Origin: Bathynomus jamesi
Taxonomy: Eukaryota > Arthropoda > Malacostraca > Isopoda > Cirolanidae
Assembly: GCA_023014485.1 (NCBI GenBank)
Contig: JAJOZX010005615.1
Span: forward strand, 1-64,000
Reading direction: 5' to 3'
DNA length: 64,000 nt
The notes beneath the pieces were generated by a model. That model made no database searches, had not been told where the DNA came from, and saw only the letters and a list, made by a program, of their open reading frames with translations. Shown here piece by piece: positions 43,510 to 53,369 of the stretch (positions within the stretch are counted from its first letter, which is position 1; every line of letters starts with the position of its first letter). The position numbers and the translations under genes were made by a program.

Positions 43510-43708
43510 TTTGTTTTGAAGGAATTCAAACAACAGAATCGAGTTGAAAAAGACCTTTGCTTATGTTGAAGTTATTTGAAAGTTGGATAATGGCAAACTC
43601 AAGAATATTTCTATTGACAATGTTGCTAGAATGAAATAAAACTGAAGCATTATTCCAATCAATACAGTGGGATAACTCTGACAAATGGACAAAAAGAGCA
43701 CTGGACAA
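43510..43708 (-). pseudogene. Penelope-like GIY-YIG endonuclease C-terminus (left arm)
   Basis: Reads SHCIDWNNASVLFHSSNIVN then RNILEFAIIQLSNNFN, the last part of the GIY-YIG nuclease of Penelope-like retroelements, which nicks DNA to prime reverse transcription. Only about 60 codons precede the centre of the palindrome. Same protein as the opposite arm with one or two changes. Confidence 0.65.
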
Positions 43709-43711
43709 CTG

Positions 43712-43929
43712 TCCATTTGTCAGAGTTATCCCACTGTATTGATTGGAATAATGCTTCAGTTTTATTTCATTCTAGCAACATTGTCAATAGAAATATTCTT
43801 GAGTCTGCCATTATCCAACTTTCAAATAACTTCAACATAAGCAAAGGTCTTTTTCAACTCGATCCTGTTGTTTTGAATTCCTTCAAAACAAATTTAGATA
43901 AAAAGGGTAGGACGCTAAATCTTTGGTAA
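43712..43929 (+). pseudogene. Penelope-like GIY-YIG endonuclease C-terminus (right arm)
   Basis: Reads SHCIDWNNASVLFHSSNIVN, RNILESAIIQLSNNFN and ends KKGRTLNLW with TAA at 43929. R-N-I-L-E-S is the conserved C-terminal GIY-YIG signature also seen at 49749-49790. GIY and YIG motifs lie upstream and are missing because the copy is truncated. Confidence 0.65.
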
Positions 43930-44301
43930 ACTTGTACGCTACTTTATTAACTTTTAATCTTCATTTTATTTTTATATATATCGAATCTTGACTCTAAAAG
44001 GCAAAGTGTTAAAACCCGGGTAGATTTCCAGTATAAATTTGTATTTTTAATTCATTTGATCTTGTGCTAAAAATCGATATTTTTCCTTACAAATCTGTAT
44101 GCCTCTTTGTTAATCCTCTAATCTTTAATTTTTAATTTTTATTTTTACTTCTCCGTTTATTGCATATATATATATATATATGTATGTGTGTAGATATGTA
44201 TGTATATATATATATATATGTATGTTTGTGTGTATGTATGTTATTTTTTTTTTTCTTTCTGTAACCTATATATAGGCCGTAACCTTTTATGTACTTCAGT
44301 G

Positions 44302-44373
44302 TTCCTGAGGATGTCATTAGACGAAAGCGCTTGAGCACCTTTTTGTGTTTCCTTTCCTTCGTGGTTTTATTCA
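44302..44373 (+). ncRNA. Hammerhead-resembling hairpin at Penelope 3-prime end
   Basis: CCTGAGGA, then T, stem GTC, loop ATTA, stem GAC, then GAAAGCGCTTGAGC. The arrangement is shared with 25694, 28408, 43018 (inverse copies) and with other Penelope families at 32125, 48969 and 50149. Details and doubts are in the findings. Confidence 0.45.
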
Positions 44374-44375
44374 CA

Positions 44376-45960
44376 CTACTCCAAAGAATTTAAGGGTCAA
44401 AGGAAATTTTTTGATCATTTTTGTAAGTATGTCTTTTTAAGCCAGATAGGGTTAGAATATCCCCCTTTGGGTTGTCATTTGGACTATAGACATCACGTTA
44501 TTATGGGACATGCAATCATTGCACTTATCTTTAGAAACTTTTTAAGTTAACCCAGATTTCCTTTTCATAGATTTGAAGCACGAACTTAGTCAGACTAAAC
44601 TGACAACCTGCCTCGAAACACCCATTGTGACACCTCATGTACCATTTGCACGTGTTTTGCATGAGTGTCATTCCATGCATGCCAATTTTAGCAATAAAAG
44701 GGCTGAGCATTTTCCATTCATCATCACTTGAAATTTGAAGATGGTTCGACGACAACTCAGCATCCAAGACAGGGAAGGGCCATTGGCTGGCTACAAGATG
44801 GACAAACTCAGAGAACTGTGGCTCAGCGTCTAAATGTAAGCCAAAGCGTTATCGGCAGACTCTGGCAGAGGTTCAGGACAACTAATGCTGTTCAGAATCG
44901 CCTCCGTTCTGGAAGACTCCGATCAACAACAGCACGAGAAACCACTTCCTGATGATAACGGCGTTGCGACAGCGCTTTGTGACCGCACGGCATCTTCGGG
45001 ATCAACTCAGAGCTGCCAGAGGCACCAACGTGTCCGACCAGACCATTAGGAATCGTCTGCGAGACCGAGGTTTGCGATGCCGGCGTCCTACAGTCCGACC
45101 ACCGCTACTTGACCGTCACAGAAGGGCTCGCCGAGATTGGTGCAGACGTCATATCCGGTGGAACCGTGGTCAGTGGGCAGAGACAATGTTCACAGATGAG
45201 TCACGCTTCTCGCTCCAGTTCAATGATGGCCGGGCTCGTGTTTATCGTCGTCAAGGAGAGAGATCTGCTGATGTCAACGTTGCTCAACGTCTACCATTTG
45301 GAGGAGGAAGTGTGATGGTGTGGGCGGGGATATCCATCAACCACAGAACCCCTCTGTACGTCGTCAACGGAAATTTGACTGGTCAGCGTTATCTCAACGA
45401 GATTGTTCAACCTCTGGTAATTCCACTTCTGCAGCGGATTGGACCAGGAGCTTGGTTCCAGGACGACAACGCAAGATCTCATCGTGCCAGGGTGGTGACC
45501 GACTTCCTGCAGGAGCAGAACGTTCAGCACATGGATTGGCCTGTATATTCACCCGACTTGTCACCCATTGAGCATGCGTGGGATGAACTAGGGCGGCGAG
45601 TTCGATCACATCACGTCCCTGCCGTCAACCTCCGGCAACTGGCTCAGCGATTAGTCGCAGAATGGCAAGCGATCCCTCAACGTTATTTCCAACGCCTGAT
45701 GAACAGCATGCGCCAACGTTGTCAAGAATGTGTGAATGCTAACGGTGGCTACACCAGTTACTGAAGCTTCTGCGACTTGTGTGAACATCATTTTGGGGGG
45801 TGCATGACTTTTTTTCATCAGGGTAATAAACTAGTGTCTAATCAAAAGTTTTTGTTTTGTGTTTTCTGTTCTTGAGCCATCAAAGAATTATTTTGTCATT
45901 AGTCGTCACCATTTTAGCTCGTTAGCTTATAATTTTTGACCCTTAACTTCTTTTGAGTAG
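44376..45960 (+). mobile_element. Tc1-like element (I), nearly whole
   Basis: Left CTACTCCAAAGAATTTAAGG and right inverse ending in CTTTTGAGTAG share TTAAGGGTCAAA and close at TA (45961). The element abuts the outer end of the Penelope palindrome. G+C of the coding part is far above its surroundings. Confidence 0.8.
44741..45764 (+). pseudogene. Tc1-like transposase with two early frame changes
   Basis: Opens MVRRQLSIQDR at 44741, shifts near 44775, continues GRAIGWLQDGQTQRTVAQRL (HTH1) and RSGRLRSTTARE, shifts again near 44945, then stays open for 270 codons: ALRQRFVTARHLRDQLRAAR (HTH2), TMFTDESRFSLQFNDG (first D), AWFQDDNARSHRARVV (second D), YSPDLSPIEHAWDELG (E), ending NANGGYTSY at 45764. 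All catalytic residues are intact. The two lesions are confined to the DNA-binding domain, so this is one of the best preserved transposases in the window. Confidence 0.85.
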
Positions 45961-46008
45961 TATATATATATATATATATATATATATTGCTCCTTATCAA
46001 AAATAAAC

Positions 46009-46456
46009 CTTTTACCGTTAGAAAGTTCCTTGCCTCTCCTCTTTAATGTGTATATTGATGATTCAATTGCTCCACTTAATAAGGCAAACGTTAGATGTTG
46101 TATAGATAACATGAGGATAAATAACTTAGCTATGCTTATGAGATGGTGTTAATAAGTACTTTTGTACTTCACAGAGCCATGATTCTTTTTAATGTTAGAA
46201 AAACTAAGGTTATGCAATTCCATTCCAAAAGCTCTAATTAGTAAGCTGATATTACAATCAAAATGAGAGGTGAGCCAATTGAGCAAGTACAAGAATGTAA
46301 ATAGTTCAGTTAAATTACCAAGCTTCTGATTGATGACTGATATAAGAAAAACAATATCGAAGTCTCGTACTAAAGCAAACATCGACTATAAGAAACTTCC
46401 AATTCTGTGCAAATGAAGCAAAAGACGCTCTCTTTCGTACCTTCTGCACTAATATA
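46009..46456 (+). pseudogene. LINE reverse transcriptase fragment
   Basis: In changing frames the plus strand reads SPLLFNVYIDD, NNLAYADEMVLIS (catalytic YADD, here YADE), NVRKTKVMQFHSK, RGEPIEQVQECK and ANEAKDALFRTFC, in the right order for the palm and thumb of a LINE reverse transcriptase. The fragment is cut by the mariner at 46457. It belongs to a different clade from the LINEs at 6753 and 53340. Confidence 0.65.
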
Positions 46457-47361
46457 CGGGCGTCCCAAAACAATGTATACACACTTTAACAGCTGATAGC
46501 TCAATTGATGTTTCTTTCTTTCCAAGTTAAACCCATTAGAATTAATAATGGCAGTCAGACTAAGCTTTGAACAAAGGAAATTCATTCTAAAATGCTACTG
46601 GAAGTGTGAAAACGCAGTTGAAGTGCAAAGACAGTTTAGGAGGGAGTTTCAACAGATCCACCAACGCGACTTACCATCACTCGAATTAGAGATAAGTTTG
46701 AAGCCGATGGAACTGTTCAGAATGTCCACAAGAAGCGTTCCGGAAGACCACGGACATCGACAAGCCCCACAAAGCAAGAAAGAGTACTGGAAACGTATCA
46801 CCAAAGTCCAGAAAATCTGTGCGGCAAGCGAGTCGTGAGGTAGGAATTTCAGAATCGTCTGTCCAACGCATTTTGAAGCGCTGCCAATGGAAAAGTTACA
46901 TTCAAGATTAGTCCATGCTATTAATGAAGATGATGATCCGGACCGAAGAGTGGAGTATTGCGAGTGGTACTTGGCACGATGTGGATGTGGATTGGACGAA
47001 GGGGTTTCGTAGAATACCCTCCGCGTTCACCAGACCTCACACCACTAGACTTTTTTTTATGGGGATACTTAAAAGACAAAGTCTACGCTATAAAACCTGC
47101 AACAGTCGCTGAATTGAGAGCAGCCATTGAACGAGAATGCACACAAATACCAAACGAAATGTTTCGTGATGTTTGCGATTCCATTGCTTCGCGTTATCAG
47201 CAGTGCCTGGACCAGAACGGACGTCAGTTTGAAAACAGGCGTTGACAAAACAATTAAATAATGTCTGTAGATTCTATTACATTTTGAAAATGAAATGTAT
47301 TTTAATAAACACTGCCTTTATAATTATTTAAAGTGTGTATACATTTTTTTGGGACGCCCTG
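46457..47361 (+). mobile_element. Internally deleted mariner, family copy 2
   Basis: Left CGGGCGTCCCAAAACAATG and right inverse ending in GGGACGCCCTG lie between TA dinucleotides. Same termini, same orientation of parts and the same deletion junction as 30627-31538. Confidence 0.85.
46548..47245 (+). pseudogene. Mariner transposase with catalytic core deleted (copy 2)
   Basis: Opens [20 protein letters not shown] at 46548. A small loss near 46650 shifts the frame and another change near 46838 follows. It rejoins with [17 protein letters not shown] (third D region) and ends [10 protein letters not shown] at 47245. The jump from [12 protein letters not shown] sequence to DVDWT, near 46975, is at the same place as in copy 1. 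TTTCTTTCTTTCCAAG lies before the ATG. Confidence 0.8.
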
Positions 47362-47365
47362 TATA

Positions 47366-47530
47366 TATCAAATTCAAATTCAAAACCTTATTCAGAAAAG
47401 AATACAGTTGACAGAGTTTTACAATATTTGTTATGACATTAATATAGTGACAGTATTCTCACCTGAATATACCCTTGGAAGCATGGAGGCCTTTCAGGCA
47501 AAATTAGTGCCATTTAGCTTATTTATTACA
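47366..47530 (-). mobile_element. Possible LINE 3-prime tail (minus)
   Basis: On the minus strand it ends GAATAAGGTTTTGAATTTG, a common style of LINE 3-prime end with AATAAG/AATAAA and a short A-rich repeat. No coding part. Confidence 0.35.
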
Positions 47531-47589
47531 TAGATATAGTATGAGCAGCAACTCTGAGTGAATTATAAAATAGTTCTAGCAAAACCCTA

Positions 47590-47976
47590 AATTTGGTATA
47601 CAACAGATCTTTCAGACTCCTGCTTAAATTACCCCCGAGATACTCAGCTTCGCAAATGTTTGCTGACCACAATGTCATGAGCCTTGCGCAGGTAACAAGA
47701 CGTGGTCTATTGTAAAAGTCTATTGTAAAAAATTAAAAATATCAGCTAACCTAATTACCCAAGCTATTCATCAGTCCTGCCATATGGCTTCTAAGCTATG
47801 GAATTCATAGTATGAAAACGTTTGTCTGCAGCTCCACTTAACTTTGACAGTGCTATTTTTCATTATTTCCATTTCTGTTCTTAGTACTTGAATTTTCACT
47901 GTATTTTATTGTCAGTTTGTATTATTGCTATTTGTCGTATAGACTATTGGTCTGCCAATAAACTTTTTCATTTCAT
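47590..47976 (+). mobile_element. Possible LINE 3-prime tail (plus)
   Basis: A ...SKLWNS-type phrase near 47790 recalls the last codons of LINE reverse-transcriptase ORFs, and the segment ends GCCAATAAACTTTTTCATTT before (TA)n. No catalytic motif. Confidence 0.35.
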
Positions 47977-48261
47977 ATATATATATATATATACTCTTAC
48001 ACATGTAATAGAAACTGTCTACATCCCAAACATCCTGAGTTGTACATATATGCAAATTATGAGAAAAATTTGCGAAAAGACGTTTCGAAACTGAAAAACA
48101 CGCCAAGATTCGCAAACGTTTCAAGGATTTCGTATTGGATTTTGTTCCGATCGATTGTCTAACACTCGTATGCGGAAGATTATACCCAACTTATTTTTAG
48201 GCTTTTTCCAATGTTCGTCTATTGATAGTTTTAGTTCAGCTTCTCTGAATATGCGATGAAG

Positions 48262-48263
<2 letters not shown>

Positions 48264-48346
<83 letters not shown>
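48264..48346. repeat. (CT)n microsatellite
   Basis: About 83 bp of uninterrupted CT. A short (AAG)n run lies at 48462-48487. Confidence 0.95.
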
Positions 48347-48348
<2 letters not shown>

Positions 48349-48487
48349 TAATTGATAAAGAAGATACATTCTAAAGTTCAAATAATCAACAATTTTGTTG
48401 TGTTAACAATATTCATGAAATTCAATATCAAATAAAATCAGATTTCTTGTGAACGTGTTTTAGGAAGAAGAAGAAGAAGAAGAAGAA

Positions 48488-48835
48488 GGAAGAGAAAGAG
48501 GACTAACTTTATTCCTGTAAAATTTTGCTTTTTTTAAGAAACTATACGAAATTTCTTTTAAGAATCTTCCAGTTTGAAATTAATTCTATAAATTTCTCCA
48601 GGAATACTGTAGACCCGATATGAAAAAGTTTTCTTGTTGTTTCAAGTGTATACTTAAATTTAAAGAAATAACAGTTGTTATGCCTTATATTATGCGTCTT
48701 AAAGAAGGTGACTCCTTGTAAAGTGGTTTGTGAATGTGTGAGCAGAGATTCAATTTGTATGTGTTATTAGTATATTCAGTATATTCATTTTAGGTAATAT
48801 TAAATACTTAGGATTTGTTTTTCTGTTAGTTTTAA

Positions 48836-48913
<78 letters not shown>
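48488..48913. other. AT-rich spacer ending in (TA)n
   Basis: Nothing recognised before the long (TA)n at 48837-48914, which abuts the next Penelope element. Confidence 0.45.
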
Positions 48914-48919
<6 letters not shown>

Positions 48920-49304
48920 AGAAGGATCAACACAACGGCAAACATTTTCATTTATTTGTACATCAGACGTTTCGACAAATCTTTTGTCATCATCAGTGAG
49001 TTAAGTCTTAAAACCTTAAAACAAAATTGAAAAGTGAAAGTTACATCAATACAATATTAAGACCATTAAAATTAAAACCTTAAAGCAAAATGAAAATTGC
49101 ATCAATACAAAATTAAAAACATTTAAATTTCATCACTATAAAAACTAAATTAAATTAAATTTCATCACTATAAAAACTAAAATTAAATTACCTCAATAGG
49201 TAAATACACAATGTTTACATCCACCTCCATACTTGGCAAAGTCTAAGAGAACACTAGGTGGTCAGAGGATTAGAAAGGGTATATCTGTGAAACACGGTTG
49301 GTTG

Positions 49305-49618
49305 TCAAAAGAGTCGTAATTTGTAGGATGAGCTATTATTATTAAGGGAGGGTTTGTTTCTATAGATGTACAAAGATTCTAAAATTCGGAGTTCTGTAAG
49401 GTTATTGGATCTAGTTAAAATTTCAAACTGAGTTTTGTGAAGGGGATGGTCGTTTTCATTACTGTGGTTTCTAATTGCGGATTGTGGAGGGCTACTGAGG
49501 GGACGGTTGGTACGGACTGACAAGCCCAAATGTTGAGAAAGGCGCACCTCCAGTTGGAGTTGAGTGCTGCCAATATACGCAGCCTTACAGCTGTCGCACG
49601 TGTATTTGTAAACAACAT
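49305..49618 (-). pseudogene. Penelope-like GIY-YIG endonuclease (left arm)
   Basis: From about 49618 the minus strand reads VVYKYTCDSCKAAYIGSTQL, EVRLSQHLGLSVRT and IRNHSNENDHPLHKTQFEIL, then LRILESLYIYRNKPSLNN. CxxC followed by YIGST, R, H and the late E are the GIY-YIG nuclease landmarks of Penelope-like elements. The frame is open up to the stop at 49305, but the reverse transcriptase that should precede it is missing. Confidence 0.8.
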
Positions 49619-49621
49619 TGG

Positions 49622-49843
49622 GGCTTGTCAGTCCGTACCAACCGTCCCCTCAGTAGCCCTCCACAATCCGCAATTAGAAACCACAGTAATGAAAACGACC
49701 ATCCCCTTCACAAAACTCAGTTTGAAATTTTAACTAGATCCAATAACCTTACAGAACTCCGAATTTTAGAATCTTTGTACATCTATAGAAACAAACCCTC
49801 CCTTAATAATAATAGCTCATCCTACAAATTACGACTCTTTTGA
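49622..49843 (+). pseudogene. Penelope-like GIY-YIG endonuclease C-terminal part (right arm)
   Basis: Starts in the middle of the domain with LSVRTNRPLSSPPQSAIRNH and continues identically to the left arm to the stop at 49843, including NLTELRILESLYIYRNKPS. The catalytic YIG and Arg are outside this shorter arm. Confidence 0.75.
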
Positions 49844-50148
49844 CAACCAACCGTGTTTCACAGATATACCCTTTCTAATCCTCTGACCACCTAGTGTTCT
49901 CTTAGACTTTGCCAAGTATGGAGGTGGATGTAAACATTGTGTATTTACCTATTGAGGTAATTTAATTTTAGTTTTTATAGTGATGAAATTTAATTTAATT
50001 TTAGTTTTTATAGTGATGAAATTTAAATGTTTTTAATTTTGTATTGATGCAATTTTCATTTTGCTTTAAGGTTTTAATTTTAATGGTCTTAATATTGTAT
50101 TGATGTAACTTTCACTTTTCAATTTTGTTTTAAGGTTTTAAGACTTAA

Positions 50149-50200
50149 CTCACTGATGATGACAAAAGATTTGTCGAAACGTCTGATGTACAAATAAATG
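50149..50200 (+). ncRNA. Hammerhead-resembling hairpin at Penelope 3-prime end
   Basis: CACTGATGA, then T, stem GACAAA, loop AGA, stem TTTGTC, then GAAACG, followed 13 bases later by AATAAA. The inverse copy is at 48969-49002. It has the CUGANGA and GAAA blocks of a hammerhead core with one additional base. Confidence 0.45.
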
Positions 50201-50235
50201 AAAATGTTTGCCGTTGTGTTGATCCTTCTTTTCAT

Positions 50236-51059
50236 CTGTAAGCTCCGGTTCCCTAAGGAGAAGTCAATAGCTTTGATATATATATATATATATATGCTGC
50301 AGTTCTTGCAATCCTATAATCCTATAGTGATCCTAGATAACTGTAAAGAGCCATGTGTAATCAAAGGAAACTGCCAGATGACAAATATCAGTAACTATTG
50401 TTTGAAAAAATTTACAAGCTAATTTTAAATACAAACAAAGGGCTGTAGGGAAGAAGGTTTACTGCCACAGAGTACCACCGTTGCTTTAAAGGGCAGACAA
50501 TACAGTAAATTCATTCCTATTTTTCTTGTTTCTGTCATGTATATAATATAATAGTGTTCATTTGTGTAATGTATAGAAATTCAGAAGTAAAATTTTTTGA
50601 GATTTTTTTTGGAGATCGTTGATAATTCATTGAAAATACGTTTAGTCGTCATTTCTAAAGGACAAGGTTTTAACCAGAAATACGTCCTAAGCTGTTATTC
50701 ATATTATTTATTTATTTTATATCTAATAAGCATACGCGAAATCTCGTAATAGGTTTAACGATAATTTTTTCATGGAATTCCTCTTTAAAAATAAATAAAA
50801 CCCAGGTCTCTTTTTAAATTTTAATATCATACCCAGAAAATAAAAATTCTGGGGTAAATTTATTAAAAAAAATTAATTTACAAAAACAATTTCTTGTTGC
50901 CCTGCCTTATCAGAGATAAAATTACATAAAAGGCAACGCTAAAGGTTCGTGGGTAGCCGCACCATCTGTAAGTACGACTCTACCGAGCGTCAACAGATTT
51001 CCACTAAGCGAGGGATGTTTTGGTCGTCTTAATGCCAGACTCTAGCATATGTGATCGAG
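50236..51059. other. Spacer, nothing recognised
   Basis: AT-rich with one (TA)n at 50277-50295. No gene signature. Confidence 0.4.
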
Positions 51060-53250
51060 TGATCAAAATGCAGACTTCACAATGACATCAGAAATTCGAC
51101 TTCTCTAGATCAAATCTGTGTTCATTTCCCAACTGACTGCATCTTAGGTATAATTATATTAAATATCACAGACCACTTACCTACGTATAAGATGCTAATT
51201 ACCCATTTCTGCACACACAAAAATATAAAAGTTGACTATAGATCTGACAGTTATAATAATAAACTAAAATTCCTTAGAAGAATAATAGCTTTTGGCTGGA
51301 CTGGAATAATCGAAAATAACCATGACATTGGAACAAAATTCCAAGCATTCTGAAGTACATTAATGGATATATTCAACACAAACTTTCCTCTTAAACCAAA
51401 AGTAATATCTAAAACCAAATGCAACAGTCAATGGGATCGCCCCAGCATTGCGAATTTTAAACGCAAACATACTCTCTTTAAATTATGGAAAACTGATATT
51501 ATTACCGAACGGACATACAAATATTACCGTAATAACTTGATGCATTCATTAAAAAAGCGAAAGCAGATCACTATTGTTAAAAAATGTATAAACAAACCTC
51601 CAGTCCAATAAGGACTTAATTAACACACAAAAAAGTAAAAATAAATCTCTTGTTCTCCCCCCCCCCCACTCACGCAAGGCGGAAATTCTTAGTGATCCCA
51701 AAGACATAGCCAACTCATTAAACAATTTCTTTGCAGATATCGGCTCCAGTACTGCAGCCTCCATTCCAAATACTGACACTCACTACCGACAATACATGCC
51801 ACAACCCACTACAGACTCATTTTTCTGTGATCCAATCCTACCGAACTCTTTAGCAATAAAAAAGCTGAAAAATAAAGATTCTGACATCAATATGATCTCA
51901 GTAAACATATACAGATTAGTATCGAATGAAATTGCAATCCCACTCATTAAACTAATGAATGAATCAGTAACACTACGAATATTCCCTTACAGTCTAAAGT
52001 AAGCCAGAGTATGCCATGTATTTATGTCAGGTATTTATGTCAGGTAACCCCAACAGTCCATTCAATTATTGTCCCATTTCCGTGTTGCCAATTTTAAGTA
52101 AAGTATTTGAAAAAGTCGTATACAGTAAACTTACTAAATTTTTAATCATCTACGACATTTTAACAATGTATGTGTTACGAGTATTTATTTGCAGATATCT
52201 GCTGCATACAACGTAAGATGCCGTCAACATACTATTAAAAAATGTCTATCAGAACCTAAACAGTAAAAAACACACTGTCTTAGTTTTCCTCCACTTGATA
52301 TACTTTCGATATATGATATGCTTTCGCATGAAATCTTACTGAATGACCTTCACATATACGGAATCAGAGGAAATATCCTCGATTGCTTCAAATTGTATTT
52401 AAACATCCGTCACCAATGTATCAGATTGAAAGATAATATATCTGACAAGGCTATGCTAACTAGTGGAGTCCTGGAAGGATCTATTCTTGGGCCATTACTA
52501 TTTCTAATTCAGGTCAACGATTTTCATCTCTCAACCACATTAAACTGCCACATGATACCACATTTACTTCTTCCCTTCATAATTTAGACCTTCTGATAAA
52601 TGAAATGAACAGGAAATTAGAGCACGCTTATAAGTGGATGTGTGCTAATAACCTTTTACTGAACCTGACAGTCATGTTCTATGATTATTACCATAAAATA
52701 TATAAATATAAACTATCAAATAAAAGCTGGGAATACTACTCTTGCAAGGATAAATGAAACTAAAATGCTTGGCATTAATTTTAACGAAAAACTAAATTTC
52801 TAAAGTCACGTACAATAATTATATCATATCCAAAATATCAACATTTCTATTAATTTTATTTAAACTGAAAACAGACCCTTTCTCCAGACGCACTCCTTAC
52901 TCTGTATTATTCCATCCATCCATCCACATTTATTATACTGTATTGTATCATAACATGAGGTATCTCAAAGAAATATATAAAACATCCTTTGGAAGTCATT
53001 CATAAAAATTCTGCGGACTCTCTCGAACAATGACAACAGACAAAGTCACACTTCCCCAATGTTTGAAAAGCTAAATATTTTACAACTAAATCACTTACAC
53101 AAATTAATTAATGCTGTCAATATGTTAAAAGTTGTCACTAAAAATCGACATACATCACCCATTCAAAGAGCAATCACTAAAATCCTAAAAAAAAAATTTG
53201 TTTTCATTAAGTATTATTTATTTTCTACTCGTATACAATTAATCATTTTA
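51060..53250 (+). mobile_element. LINE copy 1 (heavily decayed)
   Basis: Same clade and strand as the LINE that follows it. It runs from the end of the endonuclease region (DHLPTY-type motif at about 51165-51185) through reverse transcriptase fragments to about 53250. No clear 3-prime tail because the next LINE begins at once. Confidence 0.65.
51160..53240 (+). pseudogene. LINE endonuclease end and reverse transcriptase (copy 1)
   Basis: Pieces in order: ITDHLPTY (end of the APE-type endonuclease), SKTKCNSQWDRPSIANFKRK and KLWKTDIITERTYKYYRNNL (linker), NYCPISVLPILSKVFEKVVY (fingers), IRGNILDCFKLYLNIRHQCI and GVLEGSILGPLLFLIQVNDF (palm), then thumb-like LNILQLNHLHKLINAVNMLK. The catalytic FADD is destroyed near 52540. 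At least six lesions. Confidence 0.7.
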
Positions 53251-53369
53251 CTTAAAATTGTGTAAAATAATCAAACACTACTTTTGTAAATTTTTATCTT
53301 TTGTTTACTTTTATCTTTGTTTTATCTTTTGTTTGAAGCAATCTCATAAATTTTTAAACTTAATGAATT

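Larger units (their letters stand above)
42944..44375. mobile_element. Penelope-like inverted dimer (large palindrome)
   Basis: The arms 42983-43690 and 43712-44373 are near-identical inverses (apart from length of (TA)n runs); the centre is about 20 bp. Each arm, read outward, carries the end of an endonuclease frame, about 300 bp of 3-prime sequence, (TA)n, the hairpin motif (43018-43052 and 44302-44336) and a TTCGTGGTTTTATTCA end. The left side has an extra TTTCACGAAAGTAACACG block, as at 25610. Each arm is a 5-prime-truncated copy, joined head to head, with 3-prime ends outside. Confidence 0.8.
48914..50235. mobile_element. Penelope-like inverted dimer, second family
   Basis: Arms 48914-49528 and 49622-50235 are near-perfect inverses. 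Read outward from the centre each gives endonuclease C-terminus, 3-prime untranslated sequence, the hairpin motif (inverse at 48969-49002, direct at 50149-50182), AATAAATG and GGATCCTTCTTTTCAT. The left arm is about 90 bp longer at its inner end and includes the YIG motif. Confidence 0.85.

Noticed and set aside
43520..43930. Pair of divergent real genes
   Set aside because: They are the two arms of one palindrome and both encode only the same truncated Penelope-type C-terminus.
44302..44336. Canonical hammerhead ribozyme
   Set aside because: The CUGANGA and GAAA blocks are present, but an extra base before stem II and the absence of a clear stem III and cleavage triplet prevent a confident call; kept as hammerhead-resembling only.
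48121..48381. RERERE-rich frame
   Set aside because: Translation of a (CT)n microsatellite.
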